The notes under the pieces: model-generated
What the model saw: the letters and a program-made list of their open reading frames with translations, nothing else
Told to the model about the DNA's origin: nothing
The model's database searches: none
Assembly (NCBI RefSeq): GCF_009742725.1
Contig: NZ_WPHG01000004.1
Coordinates: 186,001 to 250,000, forward strand
DNA: 64,000 nucleotides
Origin: Nitratireductor arenosus
Lineage (GTDB): Bacteria; Pseudomonadota; Alphaproteobacteria; Rhizobiales; Rhizobiaceae
Direction of reading: 5' to 3'
Position numbers and translations under genes: made by a program
Shown here: positions 15,914 through 23,588 of the stretch, one piece after another
Numbering within the stretch: position 1 is the stretch's first letter
Layout: every line of letters begins with the position of its first letter

Positions 15914-16654
15914 ATGATGCAGATCGCGCCGGCAGAAGCAGACACGAAGGCGGCCAGACCGTCGGGGCGCGGCAAGGTTCAAGACAGGGTTCTGACCAGC
16001 CTGCGCTACGGGCTGATGTCAGGTCTCTTCGTGCCCGGCCAGGTCTTCAGCCTTCGAAAACTCGCCGCAAGCCTCGGCACCAGCCCAATGCCGATTCGCG
16101 AAAGCCTCAGTCGGCTGGTCGCCGCCAACGCCCTCGAGGAACTTCCGAACCGTTCGGTCCGGGTGCCACGACTGAACGCGACCAGCCTGTCGCAACTGTT
16201 CGAGATGCGGACGCTGATCGAGGGCGTGGCGACGCGGGTTGCCAGCGAGAAGGTGACCGACGAATTGCTGGCCCGACTGGAACAGCTCAATCAGTCGATC
16301 ATAGATGCCCACAGCCATGGCGACATGGCCGAGGTGCTGCGCGCCAATCAGAAATTTCATTTCGCCATCTACGGCCACGCGGATTCCGACATCATGATGC
16401 CGTTGATCGAATCGCTTTGGCTGCGCAGCGGCCCGACCATGTATTATTCCCTCAACTCACCCGGCCTCTGGGATGCGAGTTCGCATGTGAAGATCCTCGA
16501 GGCCATGGCCGCCAGAGCGCCGGATGACGCCCGGGCGGCAATGGTCGAGGATATCCTGAAGACCGGCGATTATCTCGTCGAGAAGGCCAGCACGCGATCC
16601 AATTCCGGTCCGTTCGCCGATCTCGGCGCGCTCGCGGCCGACGACATGACCTGA
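15914..16654 (+). CDS. GntR-family transcriptional regulator, FadR subfamily (FCD domain)
   Basis: The 246 residues have a GntR winged helix at about 20-90 (FSLRKLAASLGTSPMPIRES) and an all-helical FCD ligand domain at about 95-225, with metal-ligand candidates around NQKFHFAIYGH. GGGAG precedes the tandem ATGs at 15914 and 15917. FCD regulators respond to carboxylated metabolites and bind palindromes with a TNGT...ACNA-type core. The palindrome repeated four times in this cluster has such a core, and one copy is in this gene's own promoter. I therefore infer it is the local regulator. Confidence 0.93.
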   Translation: MMQIAPAEADTKAARPSGRGKVQDRVLTSLRYGLMSGLFVPGQVFSLRKLAASLGTSPMPIRESLSRLVAANALEELPNRSVRVPRLNATSLSQLFEMRTLIEGVATRVASEKVTDELLARLEQLNQSIIDAHSHGDMAEVLRANQKFHFAIYGHADSDIMMPLIESLWLRSGPTMYYSLNSPGLWDASSHVKILEAMAARAPDDARAAMVEDILKTGDYLVEKASTRSNSGPFADLGALAADDMT

Positions 16655-17045
16655 CGCGTCGTTCGCGCCAGGAACACGGCCGGAAAGGTCGGCCGCCAGG
16701 TTGTTCTCGTTTCGGACTGGCTCGAACGCCGGTCAACGGTTACTTTTTTGCCTAAATAAAAAGAAACAAAATGAACCCCAATCGATCATTTTTCGAATAT
16801 TCCAATCTACATTTGAAGTTTTCAATTTAATAACGTTTCACATAAAACAAAATTTCTTTGGAAGAAAAGCTGCCTCCTGGTTGCATATGCGCCGAATATG
16901 TCGAGAAATAATTGTATTTTTGCAATCTGGATCAATGAAATTCTGTGCGTGGCCAATACGATCACGCTTGAATCGTTCCGCTGACATTGCGTAACTCCTC
17001 GGATGCCCACGTCGCCTGCCGACGTCGGCGCAGTTGGAGGAATCA
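16655..17045. other. AT-rich intergenic region upstream of the poly-gamma-glutamate-type operon
   Basis: This 391-bp gap holds no credible gene. From about 16735 to 16960 the base composition turns strongly AT-rich with long A and T runs, in contrast to the GC-rich surroundings. A 97-codon open frame (16701-16994) crosses it but has no ribosome site and unusual composition. The region probably carries the operon promoter. It could be a target of an AT-binding silencer such as MucR/Ros, which is speculation. Confidence 0.6.
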
Positions 17046-18773
17046 ATGAACGCAATCGTAAAAAAGCCAATGTCGGGCGCCCTCGCGGCTGGCGCGCTAT
17101 TGGCGGGAACCATGTTCGCATTGCCCGCGCTGGCCTTGGACCAAGCCGTGGTCGCACCCCGCGCGATGGTGGTGGCAGGCCATCCGCTGGCGGTCGAATC
17201 CGGCATCAAGGTGCTACGCGCGGGCGGCACAGCCTGCGACGCCTTCGTCGCCACGTCGGCGACGTTGAGCTTGATGCTGACTGACATGATGGGGCCGCTG
17301 GGCTCCGGTTATGCGCTCGTCCACACACCGAACGGCGAAAACAAGGGCGTACAGGCGATCGACTATAACGGCCTTGCACCCGCGGCCACCGACCCGGCCA
17401 AATATGAAACAATGGAGCATAAGCGTCGTGGCATCCTCGCCCCGACGGTGCCCGGCGCCCTCAAGGGCTGGGAAGAAGTGCATCAAAAATGCGGCAAGCT
17501 GCCCTGGGCGGATCTGTGGGCCGACGCCATAGGCTACGCGGAGAACGGCTGGCCCTTCGATCCGGCCACGGCCTTCCACGTCAAACGCCATATCCCCGAA
17601 CTGGCCCCCTACCCGACCTGGGGCGAGGAATTTCTGGTCGACGGCGAAGCGCCGGCGGCGGGCTACATGCTCAAGCGGCCCAACCTGGCCGCAACCTACC
17701 GCAAATTCGCTGAAATGGGATCGGCCGCGCTTTACGACGGGCCGGTCGGCGACCAGCTCGTCGCCTTCATGGAAAAGGAAGGCGGCCTGATCACCAAGCA
17801 GGACCTGGCCGACTATAGCACGAAATGGTCGGAGCCGATCACGATCGACTATCGCGGCTACAAGGTCTACGGCAATCAGCCGAGTTCCTCCTCCATCACC
17901 TGGATGGAAATCCTCAACACGCTCGAGGGTTACGACCTAGCGGCTATGGAGCGCAATTCGCCCGAATATTTGCGGCTGTTCATCGAAGCGACCAAATACG
18001 CCTACCAGCACGCCTATCAGTATAACGGCGACCCGGCCTTCGTGGACGTCCCGGTGGAGCGGCTCTTGTCCGACGAAGCGGCCGAGGAAATCCGCAATGC
18101 GATCGGCGAAAGCGGCGTACGCGAGTTCAAGCCGGTCGACCACGCCTCACTGCACCAGCCGGACTGGCCGAACCATTCCACCTCGCACATGGTCATCCGT
18201 GACGAGGAAGGCAATGCGATCTCGGCCACCAACACGCTCGGTACGTTCTTCGGCGCCGGCGTTGTGGTGGAAGGAACCGGGCTGGTGCTCAGCAACGGCA
18301 TGGACTGGTTCGACATCGAGGTGAACATCTGGACCGGCGAAAAGCCGGGCGTACTTGGCATGGAACCGGGTAAGCGCAACCGCTGGACGCTCGCCCCGGG
18401 GATGATCTTTGAAGGCGACAGGCTTCATATGCTTGTCGGCGGCGCCGGCGCGGAAGCCACGATGTGGGGCATCGCGCAGCCGATCGTGAACGCGATCGAC
18501 TTCAAGATGGATCCGCAAAAGGCACTGGACGCGCCGCGCTTCCGTTACGGTGACATCTACCACTATACCGGAGGCACCTCGGTCGGACTCGACAACGGCT
18601 TCGCGCCGGAGACCCGCGCCGCGCTGATGGAGATGGGCTACGAGGTAGACGAGCCGGGTACCTTCTCCAATCCGTCGCGCGGTACGACCCAGATGATCGT
18701 GATTGATCCGGCGAGCGGGGCGTTGTGGGGCGGCGCCGCCCCCGATGGCCGCGACTTCGTCAGCGGTTACTGA
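17046..18773 (+). CDS. gamma-glutamyltransferase family protein, secreted (Ntn hydrolase)
   Basis: The 575-residue precursor has a signal peptide ending near ALPALALD and the full gamma-glutamyltranspeptidase fold. The probable self-cleavage site and catalytic Thr is in NHSTSHMVI (about residue 384), followed by NAISATNTLGTFFG; the C-terminal glycine region is LVGGAGAEATMWG. The ATG at 17046 follows GGAGG by five bases; an in-frame TTG at 17034 overlaps that site and is rejected. In capsule systems, related enzymes (CapD, Ggt) hydrolyse or transfer gamma-linked glutamate, which fits its place ahead of pgsB and pgsC. It may also simply process glutathione in the periplasm. Confidence 0.92.
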   Translation: MNAIVKKPMSGALAAGALLAGTMFALPALALDQAVVAPRAMVVAGHPLAVESGIKVLRAGGTACDAFVATSATLSLMLTDMMGPLGSGYALVHTPNGENKGVQAIDYNGLAPAATDPAKYETMEHKRRGILAPTVPGALKGWEEVHQKCGKLPWADLWADAIGYAENGWPFDPATAFHVKRHIPELAPYPTWGEEFLVDGEAPAAGYMLKRPNLAATYRKFAEMGSAALYDGPVGDQLVAFMEKEGGLITKQDLADYSTKWSEPITIDYRGYKVYGNQPSSSSITWMEILNTLEGYDLAAMERNSPEYLRLFIEATKYAYQHAYQYNGDPAFVDVPVERLLSDEAAEEIRNAIGESGVREFKPVDHASLHQPDWPNHSTSHMVIRDEEGNAISATNTLGTFFGAGVVVEGTGLVLSNGMDWFDIEVNIWTGEKPGVLGMEPGKRNRWTLAPGMIFEGDRLHMLVGGAGAEATMWGIAQPIVNAIDFKMDPQKALDAPRFRYGDIYHYTGGTSVGLDNGFAPETRAALMEMGYEVDEPGTFSNPSRGTTQMIVIDPASGALWGGAAPDGRDFVSGY

Positions 18774-18784
18774 CATAATGACCA

Positions 18785-18820
18785 ACGGCCGGGGCGGCGA
18801 CACCGTCCCGGCCGTCTTCT
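18785..18820 (+). terminator. strong hairpin between the gamma-glutamyltransferase gene and the next gene
   Basis: ACGGCCGGGGCGG (18785-18797) pairs with CCGTCCCGGCCGT (18803-18815) over 13 positions, with one G-U pair, around a 5-base loop. The tail CTTCTC is only weakly U-rich. It may partially terminate transcription or stabilise the upstream message, lowering expression of the downstream genes relative to the transferase. Confidence 0.55.
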
Positions 18821-18847
18821 CATGACCACAAACGAAGGACACCGACC

Positions 18848-19393
18848 ATGATGTTCACCGCGCGCCTGGCTTTCGCCGTCGCCCTCGTGCTGGCGCCCGT
18901 TGCTGCACTGGCGCAGGACAAGGCCGCCGTTCTCGTAACCTCCTCCGGCCAGGCGCTCGACGCTTTCACGGTCAAAACCCTGCTTGGCCGGGCGGGCGTG
19001 GCCAACGATTATGATCCGCATGCAACCGCGGCCGACCTAGACGGCCGCGCCGCGGTGGTGATTGCCGTCGGCGCCAGCGTGAAGGGTTTCGGCGCGGCCG
19101 GCATCACAACCGAGACCGAGATCGAACGCACCACTGCCCTGATCGACACGGCCAAGGCGGCAGGCGTAAAAATCATCGGCGTTCACATCGGCGGCGCGGA
19201 ACGGCGCCAGGGCTTGTCGGAACAGTTCGTTCAACTCGTCGCTCCGCGCGCCGACAGCCTGGTTGTGTGGAAGACCGGAAATGCGGACGGCTATTTCGAC
19301 ACGGTGGCGGCCGAAAAAAGCATCCCGCTCACACAGATCGACAAGCTGACCGAAGTCGGCCCCGTTCTCGCCGGTGAGGTCGCCGCGCAATAG
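18848..19393 (+). CDS. secreted protein of unknown function in the poly-gamma-glutamate-type cluster
   Basis: The 181 residues start with a clear signal peptide (MMFTARLAFAVALVLAPVAA, then LAQD). The mature part alternates hydrophobic strands and helices: AAVLVTSSGQALDAFTVKTL, AAVVIAVGASVKGFGAAG, VKIIGVHIGG and SLVVWKTGNADGYFD. This suggests a small Rossmann-like alpha/beta domain with glycine-rich loops. I do not recognise a family. Its place between the transferase and pgsB genes on the same strand suggests a periplasmic accessory function in the same system. Confidence 0.75.
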   Translation: MMFTARLAFAVALVLAPVAALAQDKAAVLVTSSGQALDAFTVKTLLGRAGVANDYDPHATAADLDGRAAVVIAVGASVKGFGAAGITTETEIERTTALIDTAKAAGVKIIGVHIGGAERRQGLSEQFVQLVAPRADSLVVWKTGNADGYFDTVAAEKSIPLTQIDKLTEVGPVLAGEVAAQ

Positions 19394-19444
19394 ATCCCGG
19401 CCTGAAACCGGCCATCCGACTTTTCGAGATCGGCGAAGCGGACC

Positions 19445-20596
19445 ATGACGCTGCCCTATATCAGCGACCTGCGGCTCTTTCTCGCGCTGCTGAGTGGCGC
19501 TGCCGGTATCGTCGCCTGGCTCGGCCTTGCCGCCTTCGCGCATGCGCGCCGCCGCGATGCCATGCCGATACGCGTGCATGTCGCCGGCTCGCGCGGCAAG
19601 ACCACCGTCACCCGGCTTATCGGCGCGGCGCTGCGGGCCGAGGGCCGGCGCGTGCTGGTCAAGACGACCGGCACCGACCCAGTGCTGATCCTGCCCGACG
19701 GGAGCGAACGCGACTGGCCGCGCTGGGGGCCGCCGAGCATTTCCGAACAGACGCGCTTCTTCCGAGAGGCGCAACGATTGAAGGCCGACGCGGTGGTGTT
19801 GGAATCGATGGCCATCGAGCCGGAGTATCTGTGGGCGTCGGAAAACTATCTGGTGCGCGCCACCCATACGCTGATCACCAACGCACGACCCGACCACGCC
19901 GAAGTTGTGGGCACTCACCCGCTCGCCGCCGCCCACGCTATGAGCCTCGTCGTGCCAAATCGGGCGCGGCTGCTCGTCTCCGACGAGATCGCGGGCGGGC
20001 CGATCCACGCCCGGGCCACAAGGCGGAAATGCGCGGTCACGGTCGTGTCGACCGCCGCCCTTCGTCACGACGACGCCAACCGGGCAATGGCGCTGGCGCT
20101 GTGCGCGACGCTCGGCATCTCCGACAGCACGGCCCGCGCCGGTTTCGACAAGGCGGGAGCGGATCGTGGCACCTTCTTTGTGGCACGCGGCGCGCTCGAA
20201 GGACGCCCGTTCCGTTTTGCCAGCGCTTTTTCGTGCAACGATACGCGTTCGCTCGAGCAGCTCTGGCACGAGACCCCCTCACCCGGCGTGCCGGTGATCC
20301 TGTTCAATGCGCGCCACGACCGGCCCGAGCGCACGCGCGCCTTCCTCGCCTGCCTGGCAAGGCTCGCACCCAGCGGGGAAATCTATCTTTCCGGTTTCGT
20401 GCCGCGCCGCTGGACGCGCGCCGCCGGGCTCGCCGACGCTCGCGTGCACCGGCTTGCGACCGGCAATGCCAGGCGCGCGCTGGCCACCCTCGCCGCGGCC
20501 GCGCCGGTCGGCGCCACCATCTGGGGGATCGGCAATTATTCCCGGCTCGGCCGCGACATCGTCCGGCTGCTGAGGACGGAGACCACGCCGTGCTGA
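19445..20596 (+). CDS. pgsB: poly-gamma-glutamate synthase PgsB/CapB-like
   Basis: The 383-residue protein has one N-terminal membrane segment (LFLALLSGAAGIVAWLGLAA) and then a Mur-ligase-like ATP-binding domain with the P-loop HVAGSRGKTTVTRLIGA near residue 47. RARHTL-type downstream segments include TLITNARPDHAEVVG near 142, as in CapB/PgsB. Bacillus PgsB is about 393 residues, so this one is full length. The enzyme would activate glutamate as an acyl phosphate and extend a gamma-linked chain at the membrane. Its stop overlaps the pgsC start. The actual polymerised amino acid is not shown by the sequence. Confidence 0.9.
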   Translation: MTLPYISDLRLFLALLSGAAGIVAWLGLAAFAHARRRDAMPIRVHVAGSRGKTTVTRLIGAALRAEGRRVLVKTTGTDPVLILPDGSERDWPRWGPPSISEQTRFFREAQRLKADAVVLESMAIEPEYLWASENYLVRATHTLITNARPDHAEVVGTHPLAAAHAMSLVVPNRARLLVSDEIAGGPIHARATRRKCAVTVVSTAALRHDDANRAMALALCATLGISDSTARAGFDKAGADRGTFFVARGALEGRPFRFASAFSCNDTRSLEQLWHETPSPGVPVILFNARHDRPERTRAFLACLARLAPSGEIYLSGFVPRRWTRAAGLADARVHRLATGNARRALATLAAAAPVGATIWGIGNYSRLGRDIVRLLRTETTPC

Positions 20597-21030
20597 CGCT
20601 GACTCTCGGCCTCGGCATCGCCGTCAGCCTGGCTCTTTTCCAGCTGACCGGCCTCAGCGCCGGCGGGGTGATCGCGCCGGGATACCTGGCGCTCGTCCTC
20701 GACCGTCCGGGCATGCTGGCAACCATCGCGCTCGCGGCCTTTGCCACATGGGGCCTGCTGCTTGCGCTGTCGCGCGTGCTCTTTCTCTATGGAACGCGAC
20801 GCTTCGGCGTGGCGATCCTGCTGGCGCTGGTGCTGACGACCGGCATCCAGGCCCTCCGCGGCGGGCTCGGGCCGATCGCGCTCGAATGGGGCGGCCTGGG
20901 TTTCATCGTGCCCGGCCTGATCGCCCACCAGATGGACCGACAGGGTCCGGTGCGCACGCTGTTGATGATCGCAATCGCCACACCGCTGACGCGCGCGTTG
21001 GCGGTGCTGGTCGTGCCGTGGTGGTCCTGA
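20590..21030 (+). CDS. pgsC: poly-gamma-glutamate synthase membrane subunit PgsC/CapC-like
   Basis: The 146 residues are almost entirely hydrophobic with about four to five membrane helices and the conserved early segment GVIAPGYLALVLDRPG, closely like PgsC/CapC (about 149 residues). The GTG at 20590 overlaps the end of pgsB by seven bases and has GGAG eight bases upstream, which decides the start. It forms the membrane-bound synthase with PgsB. Confidence 0.88.
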   Translation: MLTLTLGLGIAVSLALFQLTGLSAGGVIAPGYLALVLDRPGMLATIALAAFATWGLLLALSRVLFLYGTRRFGVAILLALVLTTGIQALRGGLGPIALEWGGLGFIVPGLIAHQMDRQGPVRTLLMIAIATPLTRALAVLVVPWWS

Positions 21031-21032
21031 GG

Positions 21033-22070
21033 ATGCGCGCTGCGACACCGATCCGCTATGCCGGCCACGAGCCGCTATCAGCCACGCCCTGGGCCGCGCT
21101 GGCGATCGCGGCCGCCTTGTCGATCGGTTTGTGGCAGGCAGTCGAGGCGCGGCTCGGCCGTTTCACCCACCCCGCCCACAGTGAGATGGTGCGCGCCGCG
21201 CAGACGATGCAGGCGGCAACGCAGGTGGCGCGCGCCCAGCGCGCAGCGCTCGGGCTGACGCAGCCGCCCGCCTTCGATCCCAACCGCACCGGTTTGCTCG
21301 GTTCCGAATTCACCGGGACAACCACCTCGCTCGGCGATCCAGCCGCCAAACGCACCGCGACCAATCCGGATCTCGCCGCCGCTCTCGTGCGCCGCATCGC
21401 CGAGTTCGGGCTTGAGGAAGGAAGCCCCGTTCTGGTCGTCGTCTCCGGTTCCTTCATCGGTGCCAATATCGCCGCGGTCGCCGCGATCGAAACGCTCGGC
21501 CTGAAGCCGGTGCTGATAAGCTCGCTCGGCGCGTCGATGCACGGCGCCACCGACGCCGCGCTGACCTGGCTCGACATCGAGACGGAACTGCGCGCCAAGA
21601 GGGTGATCGCGTCGAAATCGATCGCGGCCGTCATCGGCGGCGGCGGCGCGGTTGGAGGCAGCATCGGCGCGGAGGGAATCGCGGCCCTGCGCGCCGCCGC
21701 ACAGCGCAACGGCGTGCCGCTGGTGGAGGACGAGCCGGTCGGCGCACTGATCGACAGGCTCGACATTCTCGGCGCGGAAGCGGCCGGCGGCCGGCCGCGC
21801 CTTCTGATCAATTCCGGCGGTTCGGTCGCCGCGCTCGGCACCTGCGCGGACGGCGCCAACCTGCCGCATATTGTGAGCGGACAGGGGCTGACCTGCGCCG
21901 ACGGGCTGCCCGGTCTGATCGTGCGGGCCTCAACGGCCGGCATTCCGGTGCTGCATCTGCTCAACATGCGGGGGCTCGCCGCCGATTGGGGCCTGCCCTT
22001 CGATCCCGTACCGCTGCCGATGATCGGCAATAATCGCGCCGTCTACGGCATGCCACCGCGACAGCCCTAA
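21033..22070 (+). CDS. poly-gamma-glutamate system protein (PgsW-like)
   Basis: The 345 residues have one N-terminal membrane helix (WAALAIAAALSIGLWQAVEA) and a large extracytoplasmic part. Notable segments are SPVLVVVSGSFIGANIAAVAAI near 130, ISSLGASMHGATD near 160, VIGGGGAVGGSIG near 200 and LLINSGGSVAALGTC near 257. The pattern and position match the protein family annotated as poly-gamma-glutamate system protein, found next to pgsB and pgsC; I recall this family but cannot test membership. It starts two bases after the pgsC stop (in-frame GTGs at 21018 and 21021 are alternatives). It may replace the missing PgsA/CapA. Confidence 0.72.
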   Translation: MRAATPIRYAGHEPLSATPWAALAIAAALSIGLWQAVEARLGRFTHPAHSEMVRAAQTMQAATQVARAQRAALGLTQPPAFDPNRTGLLGSEFTGTTTSLGDPAAKRTATNPDLAAALVRRIAEFGLEEGSPVLVVVSGSFIGANIAAVAAIETLGLKPVLISSLGASMHGATDAALTWLDIETELRAKRVIASKSIAAVIGGGGAVGGSIGAEGIAALRAAAQRNGVPLVEDEPVGALIDRLDILGAEAAGGRPRLLINSGGSVAALGTCADGANLPHIVSGQGLTCADGLPGLIVRASTAGIPVLHLLNMRGLAADWGLPFDPVPLPMIGNNRAVYGMPPRQP

Positions 22071-22122
22071 TCCGTCCCGCCGCGATTGCGCGCGGTGCGA
22101 CTTCCAGGAGGACATAAACGAC

Positions 22123-23412
22123 ATGCTTTCACCCGGTCTGATCTTCGTGATCGCCGCCGTCACGCTGTGCGTGCTGACTTGGCCGCTGCGCTGGCCGCTG
22201 CCGGCCGGCCTCATCGTCGTGTCGGTGCTTGCGGCGCTGCTCGCCGGATTCGGCATTCCTTTCCGACATCTCGTTGAGGGCGGCTTCGGCTACATCAACC
22301 TCGTTTTGGCGCTGTTTGCCGGTGCGTTCTTCGGTCAGGCCATGCACACGTCCGGCATCGCCGACGCGTTCGGCCGCCGCGCCCATGCCGTGCTGGGCGG
22401 CAATCCGTGGTTGGTGCTTGGCTTTGCCGGGCTGCTGCTTTTCGCCGTCGGCATGTTCGTGGGCATTGCCGGTGTCGCGGTGCTCGCGGCCGGTGTGCTC
22501 GTCGTGCCGATGCTGCGCGCGACCGGCCTGGAAAGCCATCGCATCGGCGCCTTCATCGCCGTGCTCGCGACCTGCGGCATGATCGCGCCGCCGCTCAACG
22601 TGCCGGCGATGACGATCGCCGACGGCGTCAACATGCCCTATATCGGCTTTTCGCTGCCGCTTCTGTGCCTTGCCGTGCCGCCGGCCCTATTCATGGTGGC
22701 GTCGTGCGCGTGGCGGCTACGCGGCACGGCGATGCCGGCAGAGGCGGATACCGGCAGCGGACGGCTTGCGCTGATCGGCTTTATGGCGATCGCCGCGATC
22801 CTCGTGTTCTGGACGTTGTTGCGGCTCTTTCCCGGCGCGATCCCCGACCCGGCCGTGCCGATCGTACTCGTCGTCGGCGCGCTTGTCATGCTGCCGGCAC
22901 TCGGCCGGCGCGGCCTCGGCACGGCGATGACGGCAGCCTTTTCCGGCACGCCGCTGGTGCTGGCGGCCGTGCTGGTGACGGTCGGCGTCGCCGTCCAGAT
23001 CATGACGCTGACCGGCGTGCGCGGCTTCTTGGTGATCAACTCGATGTCGTTCCCGCCGCCATGGACCTTCGTCGAGATGGTCGTCATCCCCATCTTCGGC
23101 GGCGTACTGACCAGTATCGGCGCGGCCAATATTCTGGGCGTGCCGTTCGCCTTCGCGCTGATCCACCAGGACATGATCCTCAATGTCAGCGGCCTGTCTG
23201 CGATCGCCGCCCTTTCGGAATTCATGCCGCCCACGGCGATCGCCGCCGCGCTCGCCACCTATGTGGTCGGCGATACGCGGCTCGGCGCTGTGCTGCGGGC
23301 CTCGGCCGGAGCCGCGCTGGTGATCGCGGTACTGGCGATCCTAATGCTCATCTTCGCCGACAGCCTGACCGGACTGCTGATCAGCGAACACGTCACCATC
23401 CGCGAACATTGA
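22123..23412 (+). CDS. DctM-like large permease in the poly-gamma-glutamate-type operon
   Basis: The 429 residues contain about 11-12 membrane helices with the TRAP DctM-like layout: GGFGYINLVLALFAGAFFGQ near 50, GIAGVAVLAAGVLVVPML near 115, and NVPAMTIADGVNMPYIGF near 160. AGGAGG lies 11 bases before the ATG. There is no DctP binding protein or DctQ subunit in the window, which is unusual for a TRAP importer. The permease may instead export or import glutamate or short gamma-glutamyl chains; this is inferred only from the neighbourhood. Confidence 0.8.
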   Translation: MLSPGLIFVIAAVTLCVLTWPLRWPLPAGLIVVSVLAALLAGFGIPFRHLVEGGFGYINLVLALFAGAFFGQAMHTSGIADAFGRRAHAVLGGNPWLVLGFAGLLLFAVGMFVGIAGVAVLAAGVLVVPMLRATGLESHRIGAFIAVLATCGMIAPPLNVPAMTIADGVNMPYIGFSLPLLCLAVPPALFMVASCAWRLRGTAMPAEADTGSGRLALIGFMAIAAILVFWTLLRLFPGAIPDPAVPIVLVVGALVMLPALGRRGLGTAMTAAFSGTPLVLAAVLVTVGVAVQIMTLTGVRGFLVINSMSFPPPWTFVEMVVIPIFGGVLTSIGAANILGVPFAFALIHQDMILNVSGLSAIAALSEFMPPTAIAAALATYVVGDTRLGAVLRASAGAALVIAVLAILMLIFADSLTGLLISEHVTIREH

Positions 23413-23426
23413 CGGAGAACCGGACG

Positions 23427-23588
23427 ATGCTCTTCGAACTCTTCCTGCTCTACGCCTACCGGGCGATGGCGCTCGTCATCGCGCTGATGATGATCTGGAT
23501 ACTGTTTCGGCAACGCAACTGGCAGCAGCAATTCTTCGCCATGCTGGTGTTCGTTCCGTTCGCGCTGCGCGCCGCGGGAGTGAAATGA
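23427..23588 (+). CDS. small membrane protein of 53 residues, unknown function
   Basis: The ATG at 23427 opens a 53-codon frame with GGAGAA shortly upstream. The residues are mostly hydrophobic (ELFLLYAYRAMALVIALMMI, then WILF) with a short basic turn RQRN and a second segment QQFFAMLVFVPFALRAA. One or two membrane helices are expected. The stop overlaps the following ATG (ATGA), so it is embedded and coupled in the operon. It is in the position where a small subunit such as PgsE/CapE or a DctQ-like partner might be expected, but no similarity is recognisable. Confidence 0.65.
   Translation: MLFELFLLYAYRAMALVIALMMIWILFRQRNWQQQFFAMLVFVPFALRAAGVK

Noticed and set aside
16701-16994. 97-codon frame in the AT-rich region before the gamma-glutamyltransferase
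   Set aside because: No ribosome site, odd composition and no similarity; treated as intergenic.
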